NCBI GenBank assembly: GCA_003991915.1
Contig: RQTK01000100.1
Location: forward strand, 401,768-465,767
DNA: 64,000 nt
From: Elysia chlorotica
Lineage: Eukaryota; Mollusca; Gastropoda; Plakobranchidae
Reading direction: 5' to 3'
Shown here: positions 35,130 to 46,840 of the stretch, piece by piece
Position numbering within the stretch: position 1 is the stretch's first letter
Layout of the letters: every line of letters begins with the position of its first letter
Translations under genes and position numbers: made by a program
The notes under the pieces: generated by a model
Databases searched by the model: none
Told to the model about the DNA's origin: nothing
The model's input: the letters and a program-made list of their open reading frames with translations, nothing else

Positions 35130-36010
35130 GACGTTGTACTGTCAACATAAAATCATGACTCAGTTTGTATAACTATGTGCGATGTATCCAAATTGGTTTG
35201 TATTTATATATTTTGTTAAAGTACTCAGGTGGTCAAGTGATGTGAAACATAGAAAGGGAGAAGAGGGGTTACTAAAAGTACTTTTTAGAAGTACTGACGA
35301 AAGAGGTTTACACCAGATACTATGGGAAATCCCTCATTTACTCCTCTAGACAATTCAACGCCGCCGCAAAAAGATCCTCTGATTATTAAATTTGCTGGCA
35401 CAGCTTATACAGAGACGCAGAGAACAGAATTCACTTGGAACCGATTTATTTAAGTTGGAAAGTGGAGCGTTTTAGAAAGCAATCAGTTTGTACTTTTGTC
35501 ACGGCGAAAGGAAAACCAGACGAGGAAAGTAATTATTGTTAACTAGCCCAGAATGCCGTTTGCCTAGGAAAAATAAAGGACTTAACTCTTGGTTTCCTAA
35601 CATCTCATCAAAGAGTATAGGACAAGCTTTACATTTAACTCTTAAGTACCAGACATATACAGGGTTTCTCGATATGTTGTAACATCTATTTTACGGCGGT
35701 TTGTAAAATAACGTTTTAAAACTGAATCATAGTGTTTGAGTTTCAAAGGAAAAAAATATAACTAGTTGTTTTAAAGCACCTTAACGCTTGTTTGTTTGAT
35801 ATTTCACAAGTATTTTCTTACTACACTTTGCGCAAATTTGGTAGAGCCAGTGGTATAGAAATGTGAAGGTTGTCTGGGACACTATTATCAATTATGTCAT
35901 TTTCTCATTTTGCAGAAAATCAGAGAGCTTTCATAAATATGCAAATGCAGATAATTATGGCTGATTCAAACATTTTATGGATCAATACCATTGTCAAATA
36001 ACCCTTAGCA
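35130..36010. other. AT-rich stretch, nothing recognised
   Basis: No supported feature. Confidence 0.5.
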
Positions 36011-36014
36011 ACTT

Positions 36015-36017
<3 letters not shown>

Positions 36018-36056
<39 letters not shown>

Positions 36057-36080
36057 CAGAGAGAGGGAGAGATAGAGAGA
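36018..36080. repeat. (GA)n microsatellite
   Basis: GA units with GGGA/GACA interruptions. Confidence 0.96.
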
Positions 36081-36084
36081 AAAT

Positions 36085-36665
36085 CTTGTTTACGTATTGC
36101 CAATTAACGTCAATGAGGATTTTTTAGTGACACAGTCCCACAAAAATATAATACGCATTTTTAGGGATATTCATTAAAAACTTTTTATTACTTGAAAACC
36201 TCTTTGTATTTTTTTTCAACTAATAATGTAGTTTTATAACGGGAAAAAGGCCTACAATTGGTCTATATTGCTAATCGAACTCGGAAGAAGCCATTCCACT
36301 ATTTTGGAATTACCAGCGTTTGTTTGTGTTGTCTGGTGGTTTGGGGTTAAGTTTTGTTTGTTTGTTTTCGTTTTGTTTGCTTGTTATGATTTTTGTTGGG
36401 GTCGCTGTTTTAAGTCTCCTAATGGTTGCGCGATTGAGTATGTTTTTACGGCACGTCAGCACGATAACGACTATAATATTGTACGGTTGCCCGAATTATG
36501 TGTGTACTGCGCAAACTGTGTAATTGAATCCGTAGGCTAGATTCATAATAATATAAATCAATGTTAGCATCGGATATCGATGAAATCAATACAAACTACT
36601 GTTTACATAAGAGATACGCACGGGCTATTCACAGAGCGGGGAGAGGAGAGAGAAAGATGGTGCTG
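36085..36665. other. non-repetitive stretch, nothing recognised
   Basis: A 90-codon frame on + (36268-36540) is T/G-rich, Val/Phe/Cys-rich and unsupported. Confidence 0.45.
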
Positions 36666-36668
<3 letters not shown>

Positions 36669-36739
<71 letters not shown>

Positions 36740-36828
36740 AAAAGNNNNNNNNNNNNNNNNNNNNNNNNNNNNNNNNNNNNNNNNNNNNNNNNNNNNNNNN
36801 NNNNNNNNNNNNNNNNNNNNNNNNNNNN

Positions 36829-36863
<35 letters not shown>

Positions 36864-36866
36864 GAG
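36669..36866. repeat. (GA)n array interrupted by an assembly gap
   Basis: GA units at 36669-36744, 84 N at 36745-36828, then GA units again to 36866. The gap lies wholly inside the array, so the true array length is unknown. Confidence 0.98.
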
Positions 36867-36869
36867 TTT

Positions 36870-37430
36870 TTTTTTTAATCTAAGTTCATAATTTACCTCT
36901 TTTTACATATTATCATTATGTTTCATCCTGTCAGCTTCTATTGTTAAATGTCAGCTTGTAAGCTGTTTAAAGGGAACTATTTTTAAAACACAATCAGATA
37001 TTTCAAAAAGTTAAAGAAATGTTGAACAGTCGCAGATATCACGATATGAAAACAAAGAACAACAAAACATAGAGAGGAGAAGGGCCATTGGGTCGTTTCT
37101 GTAATAACTCCAACTTGTGCTCAATCATGGATACACACGGGCTATTTTATTGTATGAAGGAACTTGTTCTGTTCGATCTCCATTTAAAATTTTCATTGAC
37201 ATGACCTGAAACTGACAGTAAATGTGAATCTATTTACAAAGAACTTTTATTGTTTCAATAAAAGGTTACCATAATTATACTTATGTTATTTTTCTCTCTC
37301 TCTGGAGACGGAGAAAAATGAAATACTTGTTGAAAATTGAATTGAGGTTGGAAGCAACGAAGCAAATAAAGTAATTTATTACGTGCAGAAGAAAAATAAT
37401 TGAGCCGATGGATGCTGAATTTAGACCAAA
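36870..37430. other. AT-rich stretch, nothing recognised
   Basis: No supported feature. Confidence 0.5.
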
Positions 37431-37438
37431 ATACTTAC

Positions 37439-37532
37439 GTTTATCGATTGGTCGATTTCTTTTTGAAACGTGGCATAATCGGATGCTTTCCGTCTGTACT
37501 GGGTATTCCCAAAGCGCCTAAGTTTTAATTGT
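37439..37532 (-). CDS. candidate internal coding exon
   Basis: On the minus strand a frame leads without a stop into the consensus donor AAC/GTAAGT (37439/37438), leaving in phase 0. The peptide is rich in charged and polar residues (RRFGNTQYRRKASDYATFQ then KEIDQSIN), as in a real soluble segment. The acceptor is uncertain: GCAAG (37533) or CTTAG (37518) are both possible and both give the same entry phase. The opposite strand is also open over part of it. Product not recognised. Confidence 0.35.
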
Positions 37533-37539
37533 CTTGCAA

Positions 37540-39130
37540 GTTGGATGACATTTTAATATCTACAATTTGTGCGCATATTCTTTTAAAGTCAAATTTCAAA
37601 ACCACACATTTTGGGAAAATAATTTCCCTGTAGCTCGTTATCGAGTCACCTATAATCAATAATTGACTCTTTTATCAATTTAATGATATTACGATTGTAC
37701 AAAATGACGTTGCGACGCCATCGGCACATTCATAATAACAATGCGAGTAAGTAATAAAATGTCAACCACTCTACATTAAGTTCTGGAAAATGTTCCTGAA
37801 ATGTTGATTTAATTTTTATGCCGTAGATCCAGACTGCATAAACTGGAGATCGAATCAATTAAGTCTCACGACATATTGACATTTAGGAGAAAGAGCAGAC
37901 ATCATCAAATTATTGCATTTATGTTTTATAAACCGCGGCCTCTGGGTGGAGCATGGGAGATTGAAGATCAAGTAGATTGATTAACAAAAATAATGGCTGG
38001 GTGGTTTCCCCATCTGTTTTGAAGTGGAAATCACTTACGGTTAGTAAAATATGGCCTTCTTAGAGCGACGGGTGATCTTGTAAAAGTAGCCTGTTTGTAA
38101 CGGTAAGCTGCTGCTAAATAATAGTTATAGCAAATGAAAGAAGATGATGACGATGAAAGCGAACTCATGAAGACATTTTTTTTGCAACACACGTCTTAAT
38201 TGACATCCGGTGACTTCCGAGGACTTTGCCTACCTTTCTTGTGAGAAATATACTTGGAATTAGACTATTTTATTTCTCAGTGGTAGAGTTTGATCTAAGT
38301 TTTCAATTTTTTCCCTTTATTCGTAGGATAAATTAATGCAGCAAATATGATAACTTTAGACATATTTAGAATGTTAGAATTCAATGATTTTTTTATTTTA
38401 CTTACGAGGAGTTTAAAGCCTTGATATAAGTTATGATTGTAACCTAGCAATGTCTATTTGTCTTTTTTTTTTAAATAAAAAAGTGTAGTGTTAACTGAAA
38501 AACGGGCGATGCAAATCTCCAGACAGTGATGTAACAGTGGACCAGATCAGGGCAGGCTTAGTGCTAAGCTGAAGATGTTTTTTTTTTCTTTTTGTTTAAG
38601 AGCAGCACAGTTGAACTAAACGTAGAGTCGCTAAAACCAATGTGATGTTTTAAGATAGAACCAAAGACTGCGGTGTTGGTCTAACTAAGTGGACACTCCG
38701 CGAAGAACCAGACACCGGTGTGCGTTAAACAAAAGAAAATTTGTGTATAACTATTATCAATTATTATTGCTACATGTATAACAATAAAAAATTATAATGA
38801 AAACAACCCATTTAAAAATATCGCCCATCGTCTTAAAAAAAGGCATTTTTTGTTGTGGAAAGGGCGTTTATATGAAAATAGGAAGGTAATCGTAATCTTC
38901 CAAAACTTCCATTTTCTTCTCCAAAATATTAAATATCCTGCGATTTTTAATTCTAAACTGTAAATTAAATATACAATAAATTGTGTGTAAATTATATATT
39001 TTCCTGGAAAAGAGTTTTAATAGTCGACAACCGCTTGCAGAGATTTTTCAATCTACATAAATTAATGGTTTTTAATAGAGCCACCCTGCTCTTAACTCAT
39101 TATCCACACCATTACTAACCTAGATGGGTG
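37540..39130. other. AT-rich stretch; possible conserved patch
   Basis: Between about 37640 and 38090 the sequence mixes homeodomain-like ATCAATAATTGA and TTTATAA motifs with GC-richer pieces, which could be regulatory. Nothing else supports it. The rest is featureless. Confidence 0.25.
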
Positions 39131-39135
39131 ACGAT

Positions 39136-39271
39136 AGCGGCGTCAGGCCGTGTAAACCAAAACATTCAAATCAGTTGTTTGAGAAATATACCTTTGGGAT
39201 AGTGGCATCAGATCCCGTTGTGTTAACCAGAATAATTTAAATGAGTTGTTTGAGGAATCTACTTTTGGGAT
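39136..39271 (+). repeat. imperfect 65/71-bp tandem duplication
   Basis: Unit A (39136-39200) and unit B (39201-39271) share 'gttgtttgag-aat-tac-tttgggat' and 'gtgt-aaccag/aaa'-type blocks in order. Both end in TTTGGGAT or TTTTGGGAT. Confidence 0.8.
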
Positions 39272-39379
39272 TTAGAGGCAAGCCCTACATAAATTCTTTA
39301 AATAAGCAGAGATTTAAATAAAACAGTCTGCCCCATGTGGAATCAGCACCAGATTTGTTGACTGTAGCTGCCAGGGGAC

Positions 39380-39560
39380 GCCGGTTTTGTTTTATCTGTG
39401 TGGCGCTCCTACCTCCGGTCCAGCAGAGATAGTCGCCCGACTGGGCATTGTCTGCAGGCTTGGCTGCCTGGGCCTTGGGCGGTCCTGGGGAAACTAGTGG
39501 TGGAGTTGAGCTGGTTGCTTCAGGTCTAACTTTTGCACTATATATAGGCTATATTGTAGA
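39380..39560 (-). CDS. possible coding island, strand uncertain
   Basis: A GC-rich patch with a minus frame free of stops for about 85 codons, whose first part is Pro/Ala-rich (TPPLVSPGPPKAQAAKPADN then QSGDYLCWTG) and reaches a possible donor CGGAG/GTAGGA near 39418. Shorter + frames are open too. A TATATATAGG motif lies at about 39540 on +. Either a real exon with unclear acceptor or non-coding GC-rich DNA. Confidence 0.22.
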
Positions 39561-39949
39561 TGGGCCCCAGACTAGTGTCTGACATTTTATGTTCTGCCAC
39601 ACAAAGGGTAGGGCGAGTAGACATGGACTCTTGTCTCAGCCAGTCACACTATACTGACACCAATCCAATCACTACTATACTGGTGATGAAGGTAGGACAG
39701 AAAGGCAGGGACCTCAAACAAGTTTGACTTCTAATACTTGTAGAGAAGAGAATGAAAACTCATTCGTAAAAAAAACAACAACAATTGGACTATGAAGTCG
39801 TCGAAAAAAATGGGGAAAAGGAAAATTGACCTTTGGAACAGAAATGTATTAAGATTGTAGAACCGAAAAGTGATGTGGAGAGATAAAGATAGACAGAAAG
39901 AATAGAGACCTCGTATCTAGGCTAAAGAATGACGTCCTTGTAAAATCCA

Positions 39950-40099
39950 ATGATAAGGCCTAAGAGCTCTCTCAGGAAAGGCCCGGAACCAGATCAAAAT
40001 TTTACTGGCTTCCTCAACCCCTGGGGAAAATCAATTCACTTTGTTTTTGTTCTTCGCGATGCTAAATTAGAAACAATGCCTTCTCAGCTGAAAATGTTT
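39950..40099 (+). CDS. weak candidate exon, 50 codons
   Basis: The frame from ATG 39950 runs exactly 50 codons to the consensus donor TTT/GTAAGT at 40100. It includes KGPEPDQNFTGFLNPWGKS and LRDAKLETMPSQ. The ATG context is weak and no promoter is seen. Unrecognised. Confidence 0.25.
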
Positions 40100-40109
40100 G
40101 TAAGTCTTC

Positions 40110-41040
40110 TCTATTTTGATTCTTTTTGTGACCTTTTTTTTCAAAATTGAATTGAGAAATTACCTTGCCTTCAAGTGAATAAATTACTCTACCCTGCTAA
40201 AGCATTGGAGACATTTATTGAAAATTGTTTAAATTTTGAAAATAACCACTTTAAGTATCCACTTTAAGTAAAGGAGGGGGAAAATGCCGAGATATTTTGT
40301 GACCATTGTTGTACCTGATAATGAAGTAGATGATTGCCCTGGCCATCAACCGCCTTTAATACACACATTTTGCATTCCCACTTTAACTTTTTCCTTGCCT
40401 TCAATTGATTGGCGCAGGTCCTCAACGTTATCTTGAAGACGTAGTCTGTCTTGGGAGGACAATTCGCTATTGATTCTATGTGGCCGTTTGACATGGCTCT
40501 TGTGTGTAAAAAGTTCTGGCCACTCACAAAACTCGCGCTGGTCGATGAAACCCTAGACAAGTTCTGGCTTTTTCCCCTTCCTGGAGCCCCGGGCAGCCTG
40601 CGAGTTTCCAGTCAGGTTATCTTTTGTTGCGATGAAGCAGAGGAGTGTTGGATGGAGTGATGTGAGCAGAGAGCAAAAGAAAGTCTCATTTTTTGCTCTT
40701 AATGGCTAATCATGGCAATGATTTTCCGAGGTCATGTTTTTTTCTGGTTATTTTTGTTTGGGCCCTGATCATGGTTTGCTCATGTGGCGAGTGATAATGC
40801 TATTCTTGCTTCATAATGATAATGCTCTTAGTTTTTAGCATTATATTAATTCTGGTTAAAACATGTTTGTCGTTTATGGCGGAATTTTGTTTTTGTCGTT
40901 TACAGTTTAAAGTTTTATCTCATCACACTCCAGGTTCCTGTTACTGATAAAGCAACCGCATCCTTATAAAATCTTCTAGACACCTTGGGAACATAGAACT
41001 TTTTAAAGACTTCGTGTTTTTTCTACTCACTGTGTCTACA
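40110..41040. other. mixed stretch, no firm feature
   Basis: The block 40264-40660 is somewhat GC-richer and has frames of 98 codons (-) and 69 codons (+) with mixed composition, overlapping each other on opposite strands. No splice or domain evidence selects either. Confidence 0.35.
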
Positions 41041-41046
41041 GTTGGT

Positions 41047-41048
<2 letters not shown>

Positions 41049-41077
<29 letters not shown>
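41049..41077. repeat. (TA)n microsatellite
   Basis: About 14 TA units. Confidence 0.95.
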
Positions 41078-41081
<4 letters not shown>

Positions 41082-41267
41082 ACTGTGTACGTCATTAAAG
41101 CCATGAGACTGTCAGACTGATCAGAAGATTCATAGACAGGCCGGTCAAGAGAATATGCGACATATCTTCACTGAGCCCAGGGACACCCAGTCGATGTCAA
41201 GTGAAGTAGCTACTCAGCAGTATATGTATTGCTCTTTTCAGACAGATGACAGCTGTGTGGGTGACGG

Positions 41268-41330
41268 GGTTGGGTTGGGTTGGGTTGGTTTAACGTCCAA
41301 CAGCAGCACTATAAGGCCGTGTGGGTGAGG
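41268..41330 (-). mobile_element. SINE 3' end (minus strand)
   Basis: On the minus strand: 'cggccttatagtgctgctg' then 'ttggacgttaaacc' followed by (AACCC)n. It is the same 3' module as the SINEs at 12.5 and 20.5 kb but truncated to about 60 bases, as with 5'-truncated insertions. Confidence 0.7.
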
Positions 41331-41802
41331 GGAAAGGCAGTATATCTAGAATTTTTTTACATGATAAATATGTTTATTTATAATTTTATATTTATTGGTT
41401 GTAATTGTTTCTTATCAAACATGCTATTAAAGTCGCGACTGACGCCGACAAAAATAAAATTCACCATTTAAAAAATGTATGTATTTGTAACACAGTTTAT
41501 TTTATTTTGTTTGAACTGACAAGGGAGTCATGAAGAGAGGTGCGATAAAATAGATGTGCAGAAGGGGTGGAAGAAAGAGAGATATAGATAAATATGGAGG
41601 GAATGGGAAAGATAGGTAGGGAGAGAGAGTGAAAGATTAAGAGAGAGACATAGAAAGACAACTATTTAATGGTTGATAATTTCCTGTGATGTGGATTTAA
41701 ATAGAGTGGGTCGAAATTTCTATTTGTGGTTAATATAAAAAAATGAAGGAATATTCGATCACAATGACAGACTTAAGGTTACCTTTGTGTGGTCTTTCTA
41801 GC

Positions 41803-41948
41803 TGTTCAATAAAACTTTTATAGACGTCTGTCTGCTTAGAGCAATCAGGCGCCTCGTCCCTCTAAATAGTTCATTTGTTCAATAAAACTTTTATAGACGT
41901 CTGTCTGCTTAGAGCAATCAGGCGCCTCGTCCCTCTAAATAGTTCATT
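41803..41948 (+). repeat. exact 73-bp tandem duplication
   Basis: The segment 'tgttcaataaaacttttata...tagttcatt' occurs twice back to back (41803-41875, 41876-41948) with no difference seen, so it is recent or an assembly artefact. Confidence 0.95.
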
Positions 41949-42160
41949 ATTAAAATTATGAATTCAATGTACCTTTTCAGAAAAGTAGGGCACAGGAGAA
42001 ACGTTACAATTTTCGTTGACCGAGCAGAAAATACCTAAGCTTCATTATAAAACTGTAAAATATGGGGTTCTTAGAAAAGAAAAGAGTTCGTGTAATTGAA
42101 TTTCAAATTCAGTAATTGTTGAACCCATAACAAGTTATTGAAAGAGAAAGAGAAGAGAGA

Positions 42161-42229
42161 GTCTGTAAAGTCAAGATCCTCCAAATGCCTCATAGGGAAT
42201 TCGTCAGTGAGACCAAACAACCCTGATGA
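42161..42229 (-). mobile_element. 69-bp shard of an RTE-like reverse transcriptase
   Basis: Matches 45061-45130 with a single-base indel as the only difference seen. On the minus strand it covers the QGC-like loop region and the LEDLDFTD part of RT motif C. Embedded between GA-rich arrays, with no other part of the element present. Confidence 0.85.
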
Positions 42230-42234
42230 TAGAG

Positions 42235-42236
42235 AA

Positions 42237-42272
<36 letters not shown>

Positions 42273-42337
42273 GAGAAAAAGAGAGAGATAGAGAGAAAAA
42301 TAGAAGGAGAGAGAGAGTGTGGGAGATAGAGAAGGAA

Positions 42338-42368
<31 letters not shown>

Positions 42369-42432
42369 AAAAAGAGAGAGATAGAGAGAAAAATAGAAGG
42401 AGAGAGAGAGAGTGTGGGAGAGAGAGAAGGAG
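42235..42432. repeat. GA-rich array with about 100-bp higher-order repeat
   Basis: The sequence 'gatagagaaggaaagagaga...aatagaaggagagag...gtgtgggaga' occurs twice, about 99 bp apart, so the array is a duplicated compound unit, not a simple run. Confidence 0.85.
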
Positions 42433-42439
42433 GTTTGAG

Positions 42440-43810
42440 GATGGTTGAGAATAAAAGATGCAGAGAGGATGAAAACAGTAAAATATGAACAGGTAGGAAA
42501 GCAAATATGCCAAAATTATAGTACATGCAATTATATCGTGCATCTAATTGCGAAAGTAAAGCAGGCTAGAAATGAGATGATATACTCACCGTCTGAAGCT
42601 AATAATACTCAAAACTGTGAATCAACGAAGGATAATTATTTCACTTACAAAGAGTAAAAACTCTAGTTCATACATAGATGTTATAAATATGATTAAAGTA
42701 AAGTTTTTCACACATTATGCACTGTTTTTCACCTTCCTGCAGGCTTTGTGTTGTCTTTAAAGACCTTGCTGTCATTCCAACTCAATAACTCATTGTTCCA
42801 TGGATAAAAATTAGACCTGTTTTTATAGCTGAAATTTGTTTAATTTAGCAAATGTAAAGCCTTAATTATTTAAACAAAATTCAAGAGATGTTAATTATTT
42901 CCATAAATAAATTAGATAAATTTGTTAAGGGCTAAAACCATTTGCTGTGTTTATGGATCAGACAACTTTGGGCGTAATCCTGGCGCACTGCTTTCTGCTG
43001 TCAGCTTTGCTGGAACAAGCTGCTTCGCCGAGGTAACCTCTCCTTATACAACGAAATACAAAAAAAAAATTCTGAAATAGATATAATTGTATCTTTGAAG
43101 TTTTAACTTTCCTTTGATTTATATTTAAATAAACGTTCACTGTGGTTTTTTTTACTCCATAAATCTGGTTTCAAGATATGACGATTCGTATTTCCCCGTG
43201 TCCTCATTTTGTTTCAGTTATACAAAACCTTGAAGTGAATGATATCATTTGCATGCATTTACTCTCCGGAATAAATCAGTATGTTTCTGATTATGTGTCA
43301 TGAAATTCACTGAACTTCTATGAGGGAAATTCAAATGATAAAAACTCACTTAAATAAACACAGACTGTGTAAACAGAACTGGCAGTCTAGCACTAAAACC
43401 TGAAACCAACACGAGATCTGGACGTGAGGAAAGATCCCGCATGAGCCAGACTTCATGTTTCAGTCTGCAACGAGTCTTCTCAAGAACAGGCCAAGTCACC
43501 GAATCGATTGGTGTAAACACATAATTATTTTGTGTTATGTTTATAATAATGATAGTAACCCGTGTTTTGTTAAAGATTAGGAAAGTTGAGACAGAACTAT
43601 ACTCAGAGCGTATTTTACGCGTAGCCTTCTCAGCTTTACTTGGCACAGCAACAGTAAATGAGAAGATTTGAAAGATTAATGATAAACAACACCGGAGTCT
43701 TTCAAAGCGTATTTAAGGAAAGATGCGACCTGTTTGCTTCACATGATGCAAATTTGAGGAATGCCTGTGTCCATTTCGTACTTTATTTGTGTGTGTGGAC
43801 TGATTTGTAA
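42440..43810. other. AT-rich stretch, nothing recognised
   Basis: A 98-codon minus frame (43350-43646) has mixed composition (for example IDSVTWPVLEKTRCRL) but no splice support. Confidence 0.4.
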
Positions 43811-43816
43811 TAGAAT

Positions 43817-43888
43817 GGGGGGGGGGGGGGGGGATTTTATACTTGGATGAATAAAAAGGGGGGGTTTGTTGAGGGGGGGGGGGGGGGG
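43817..43888. repeat. paired poly(G) runs
   Basis: G17 at 43817-43833, G7 at 43858-43864 and G16 at 43873-43888 on the + strand, separated by short AT-rich pieces. Confidence 0.95.
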
Positions 43889-44387
43889 AATTAATACATC
43901 GGATAAATCAAAAGGTTCAATCAAAGCCTAACAATGTGTAATCATCAATTGTTACATATTGCATTAATGTTATACACTATTATACATTACTGTATAAAGC
44001 ATATTCTTTTACAACAATGCCGAATATGGAAATACTATAACATCAACACAACCCATTCTGTTTTATAATTCTTCAGGCCGGTTAGTGAGGATCACGATAG
44101 ACTTATCCATGATGTTACTTTTCTTCTCAATTTGTCTTGGATAAAGCATTGTAAAATAGTTCTTTTGTAATAGCGTGAAGATATCTCAGTAACTACCGTT
44201 TTATTGCTTGTTGAATTATTTGGGGACACCTATACTTTATGCCAATGACTTAATATCGCTCGAATCTTGATTCTCACACCTTTATGATTTTTGTTGCACT
44301 GCATGGGGCCCTCTTATACATGGTTTTGGTTTTACTGCATGAGAACCGCTTTGTTTTTTCATGTGATCAATACAGATACCGTAACAG

Positions 44388-45402
44388 GAGTTTAGTTTAG
44401 TTTTAGTTTAAACCTCTTGATTCCCTGTAGAACATAGGGCCGCAGCAAATCCTCCACACCGAACTCGGTTCTGGTTGGTCCTCCTCAGCTCGGCCCATGT
44501 ACTACCAACGGATTTTATCTCAACATCGGTGCCTCCCCGCCAAGTCTGCTTCGGGCGGCCGATCTTACATTTGCCTCGGGGGTTCCACTCTAAGGCTTGC
44601 CTTGTAATATTAGTTTTCTTGGTGTGTGGCAAATCCAGCCACATTTTCTTTTTCTGGTCTCCCTCTCGATGGGGATTTGCTTCGCTTTGTCCTACAGCTC
44701 TTTGGGGCATCTGTTATTGAATTGTGTCCGTTTATGGCGGTTGATCTTAGTCAGTCGTCACGTTACTTGTTTCTTACTGACAAGGTTGTAGACATCCAGA
44801 TTCGTTTTAGCCTGTTGAAAGCGTATCGGGCCTTATGGATTTGGTAGCGTATGTCCTCGCCTGTCTCCCTTCTATGCTTATAACAAATAAAAACCTCTTT
44901 GATGCTTTACCGATGCAGCTGCAGTGAGCCTGTCTGTTATTGATTCATATGGCCTCAGTTTTTCCGATATTTGTCCTGTGTCCAGTTTTACGACTTCTTC
45001 TGGCATACGATATAGCTTCCCTTGGGCGTCTTGTTATCTTTGTGAAAGAGAGATGGTGTCGTCTGTAAAGTCAAGATCCTCCAAATGCCTCATAGGGAAT
45101 ATCGTCAGTGAGACCAAACAACCCTGATGAATGCCAGTTTTCACGTTCAAGGGTTACATTAGTTTCCCGTCGTAAATAACTTGACTTGACAAGTGACGTC
45201 TTTATAAAGTTGTCGATTTATAGTGACGAACTTCGGTATATCAGTCTCCAGATGAGATCTCGGGCGATGCTGTCGAATGCCTTTTGAAAGTCATAAAACA
45301 CTGCATAATACTCTAGCTACGACATGCCTACTATGCACATCGTCATCGAGAAGTAACTAGAGTGGTCTGTGCACGAACTATCTTCTTGGAATGGCCTTGA
45401 TT
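44388..45402 (-). mobile_element. RTE-like LINE, 5'-truncated reverse transcriptase remnant
   Basis: On the minus strand, in element order: SCTDH of the early RT domain (about 45380), motif A in FYDFQKAFDSI (about 45266-45297), a QGC-type loop and motif C in LEDLDFTDD (about 45045-45085), then the C-terminal zone (44409-44710) with ITRQALEWNPRGKCKIGRPK and the typical ending ALCSTGNQEV. The two catalytic Asp of motif C are kept. Several stops and frameshifts separate the blocks, so it is dead. The 3' end is followed by an (AAACT)-type tail at about 44388-44408, the short tandem tail usual for this group. The clade (RTE) is judged from the protein ends only. Confidence 0.88.
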
Positions 45403-45404
45403 TT

Positions 45405-46780
45405 TTTTTCCATTGGTAACTGATTATTTATCTTTGTATTTTAAAGTTATTTCAACTTCTGATTTACCAGTTTGCAGATTATGTGTTACATACCTTTTCT
45501 GTGGAACACGTGACGTAACATGAATGAATATTATGTAAGTCTTTCATAATATACCACGTCATTGTGTGGAAGAGTTAAAGAAAAGGATGAGGAGGATCGC
45601 TGGTGGAATACGTGCTTTATTCCTGAGTGCCTGAATCTATGTCAGCATAATATGACGTAGTGTCCCCTCAACTCTCTTTATCTGTAGAGCAAGTAATAGT
45701 GGTCAGACTTAAGACCCGTCGCCAAAACGGTCTCCCAGAGATCAAAGAAGAACTGGGTGGAAGGGTTAAAATCTGTCCTAAGGCTCATCATGTTAGGTTA
45801 CACAGTAACAAATGATTATTGTTTTGTTTTTGTTTTTTTGTTTTTTTTAAGGAGATTGGCGTAAGGGATGTTTAATTCATCATTCTTCTCTAGAGATGCT
45901 GTTTCTCTCCCATGTTGCTCATCGCCTGAATCCCGTCTCTGCTATGACTACCAGTGCACGTGTCCTTGTGAGTTGATGCGGGTTTTCGGGCCTCAAGCGA
46001 GGATACCAGATAGACTCGGCCTTAAACCTTGAACAAGGCTTAGCACTGTCCTAGGAACTACTGCAGGGCATGAAGTTTGAAGATGCAAGAAACAGGAAAT
46101 GTCAATCAAGCGTGAAAGGGGATAAGAGAAGCACTGAGAGATGCCCGTCGTTTTCTGAACGAGAAAAAAATTAGGAGAAAAGTTTAGATTGGAGTACAAG
46201 TTTTGCGTTGAAATGGTTTGGACAGTGAACAAAACTGTGGACTTCACAATGCCTGGGAGTTTGATATTGTTTTTTTTTTTTCAGTAAAGTTGTATTAAGA
46301 GTCAGTTATACTGTCATTGAACGACTTTTTTCTTTGCGTTTGAATATGACAAAAGCGTTTTATTTCGTTCGCCTTTTTATTTCTTTGATGTTTTTGTTTT
46401 CATAAATAGTTTTTCTTTGCTCTTTATGATTTTACCACAAAACTGCTTATATTATATTCTTTTGTACTTTATAGTTCGCCTAGATTCATTGTCAAAATAT
46501 GAAATTCCTTTCGTATTGATGATAGGAATAGTTTAAAGTTCCCTTCCAGTTTTTCGTTATGACGTTCAAAGTTTCTCATTAAGTTTTGAATCGGTTAAAA
46601 AACAAAAGGTTCCCATCTAATAATACGTCGAACAGTAAGATACTGATTGAGCATTGAACGTATTATTATTGTCACGTAAAAGATATACAATAATTATTCC
46701 CGTAATGAAAGGCGGACTCTTAGTCTGCAGACTCAGGAAAGGTTGACTTTTGATTAGGAAGCGGCAGTGTTGTTTTAATT
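45405..46780. other. mostly featureless stretch
   Basis: Nothing specific; T-rich and AT-rich. The piece just right of 45400 may be more of the LINE but too decayed to read. Confidence 0.45.
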
Positions 46781-46783
46781 TGT

Positions 46784-46840
46784 TTGTTTTTTTTGTTTTG
46801 TTTGTTGTTGTTGTTCTTTTTGTTTTTGTTTTTCTTTTGT
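46784..46840. repeat. T/G-rich simple sequence
   Basis: TTTG, TTG and TTTTTG units. Confidence 0.9.

Noticed and set aside
36561-36860. Arg-Glu-rich frame across the N gap
   Set aside because: Runs through 84 unknown bases and a GA array.
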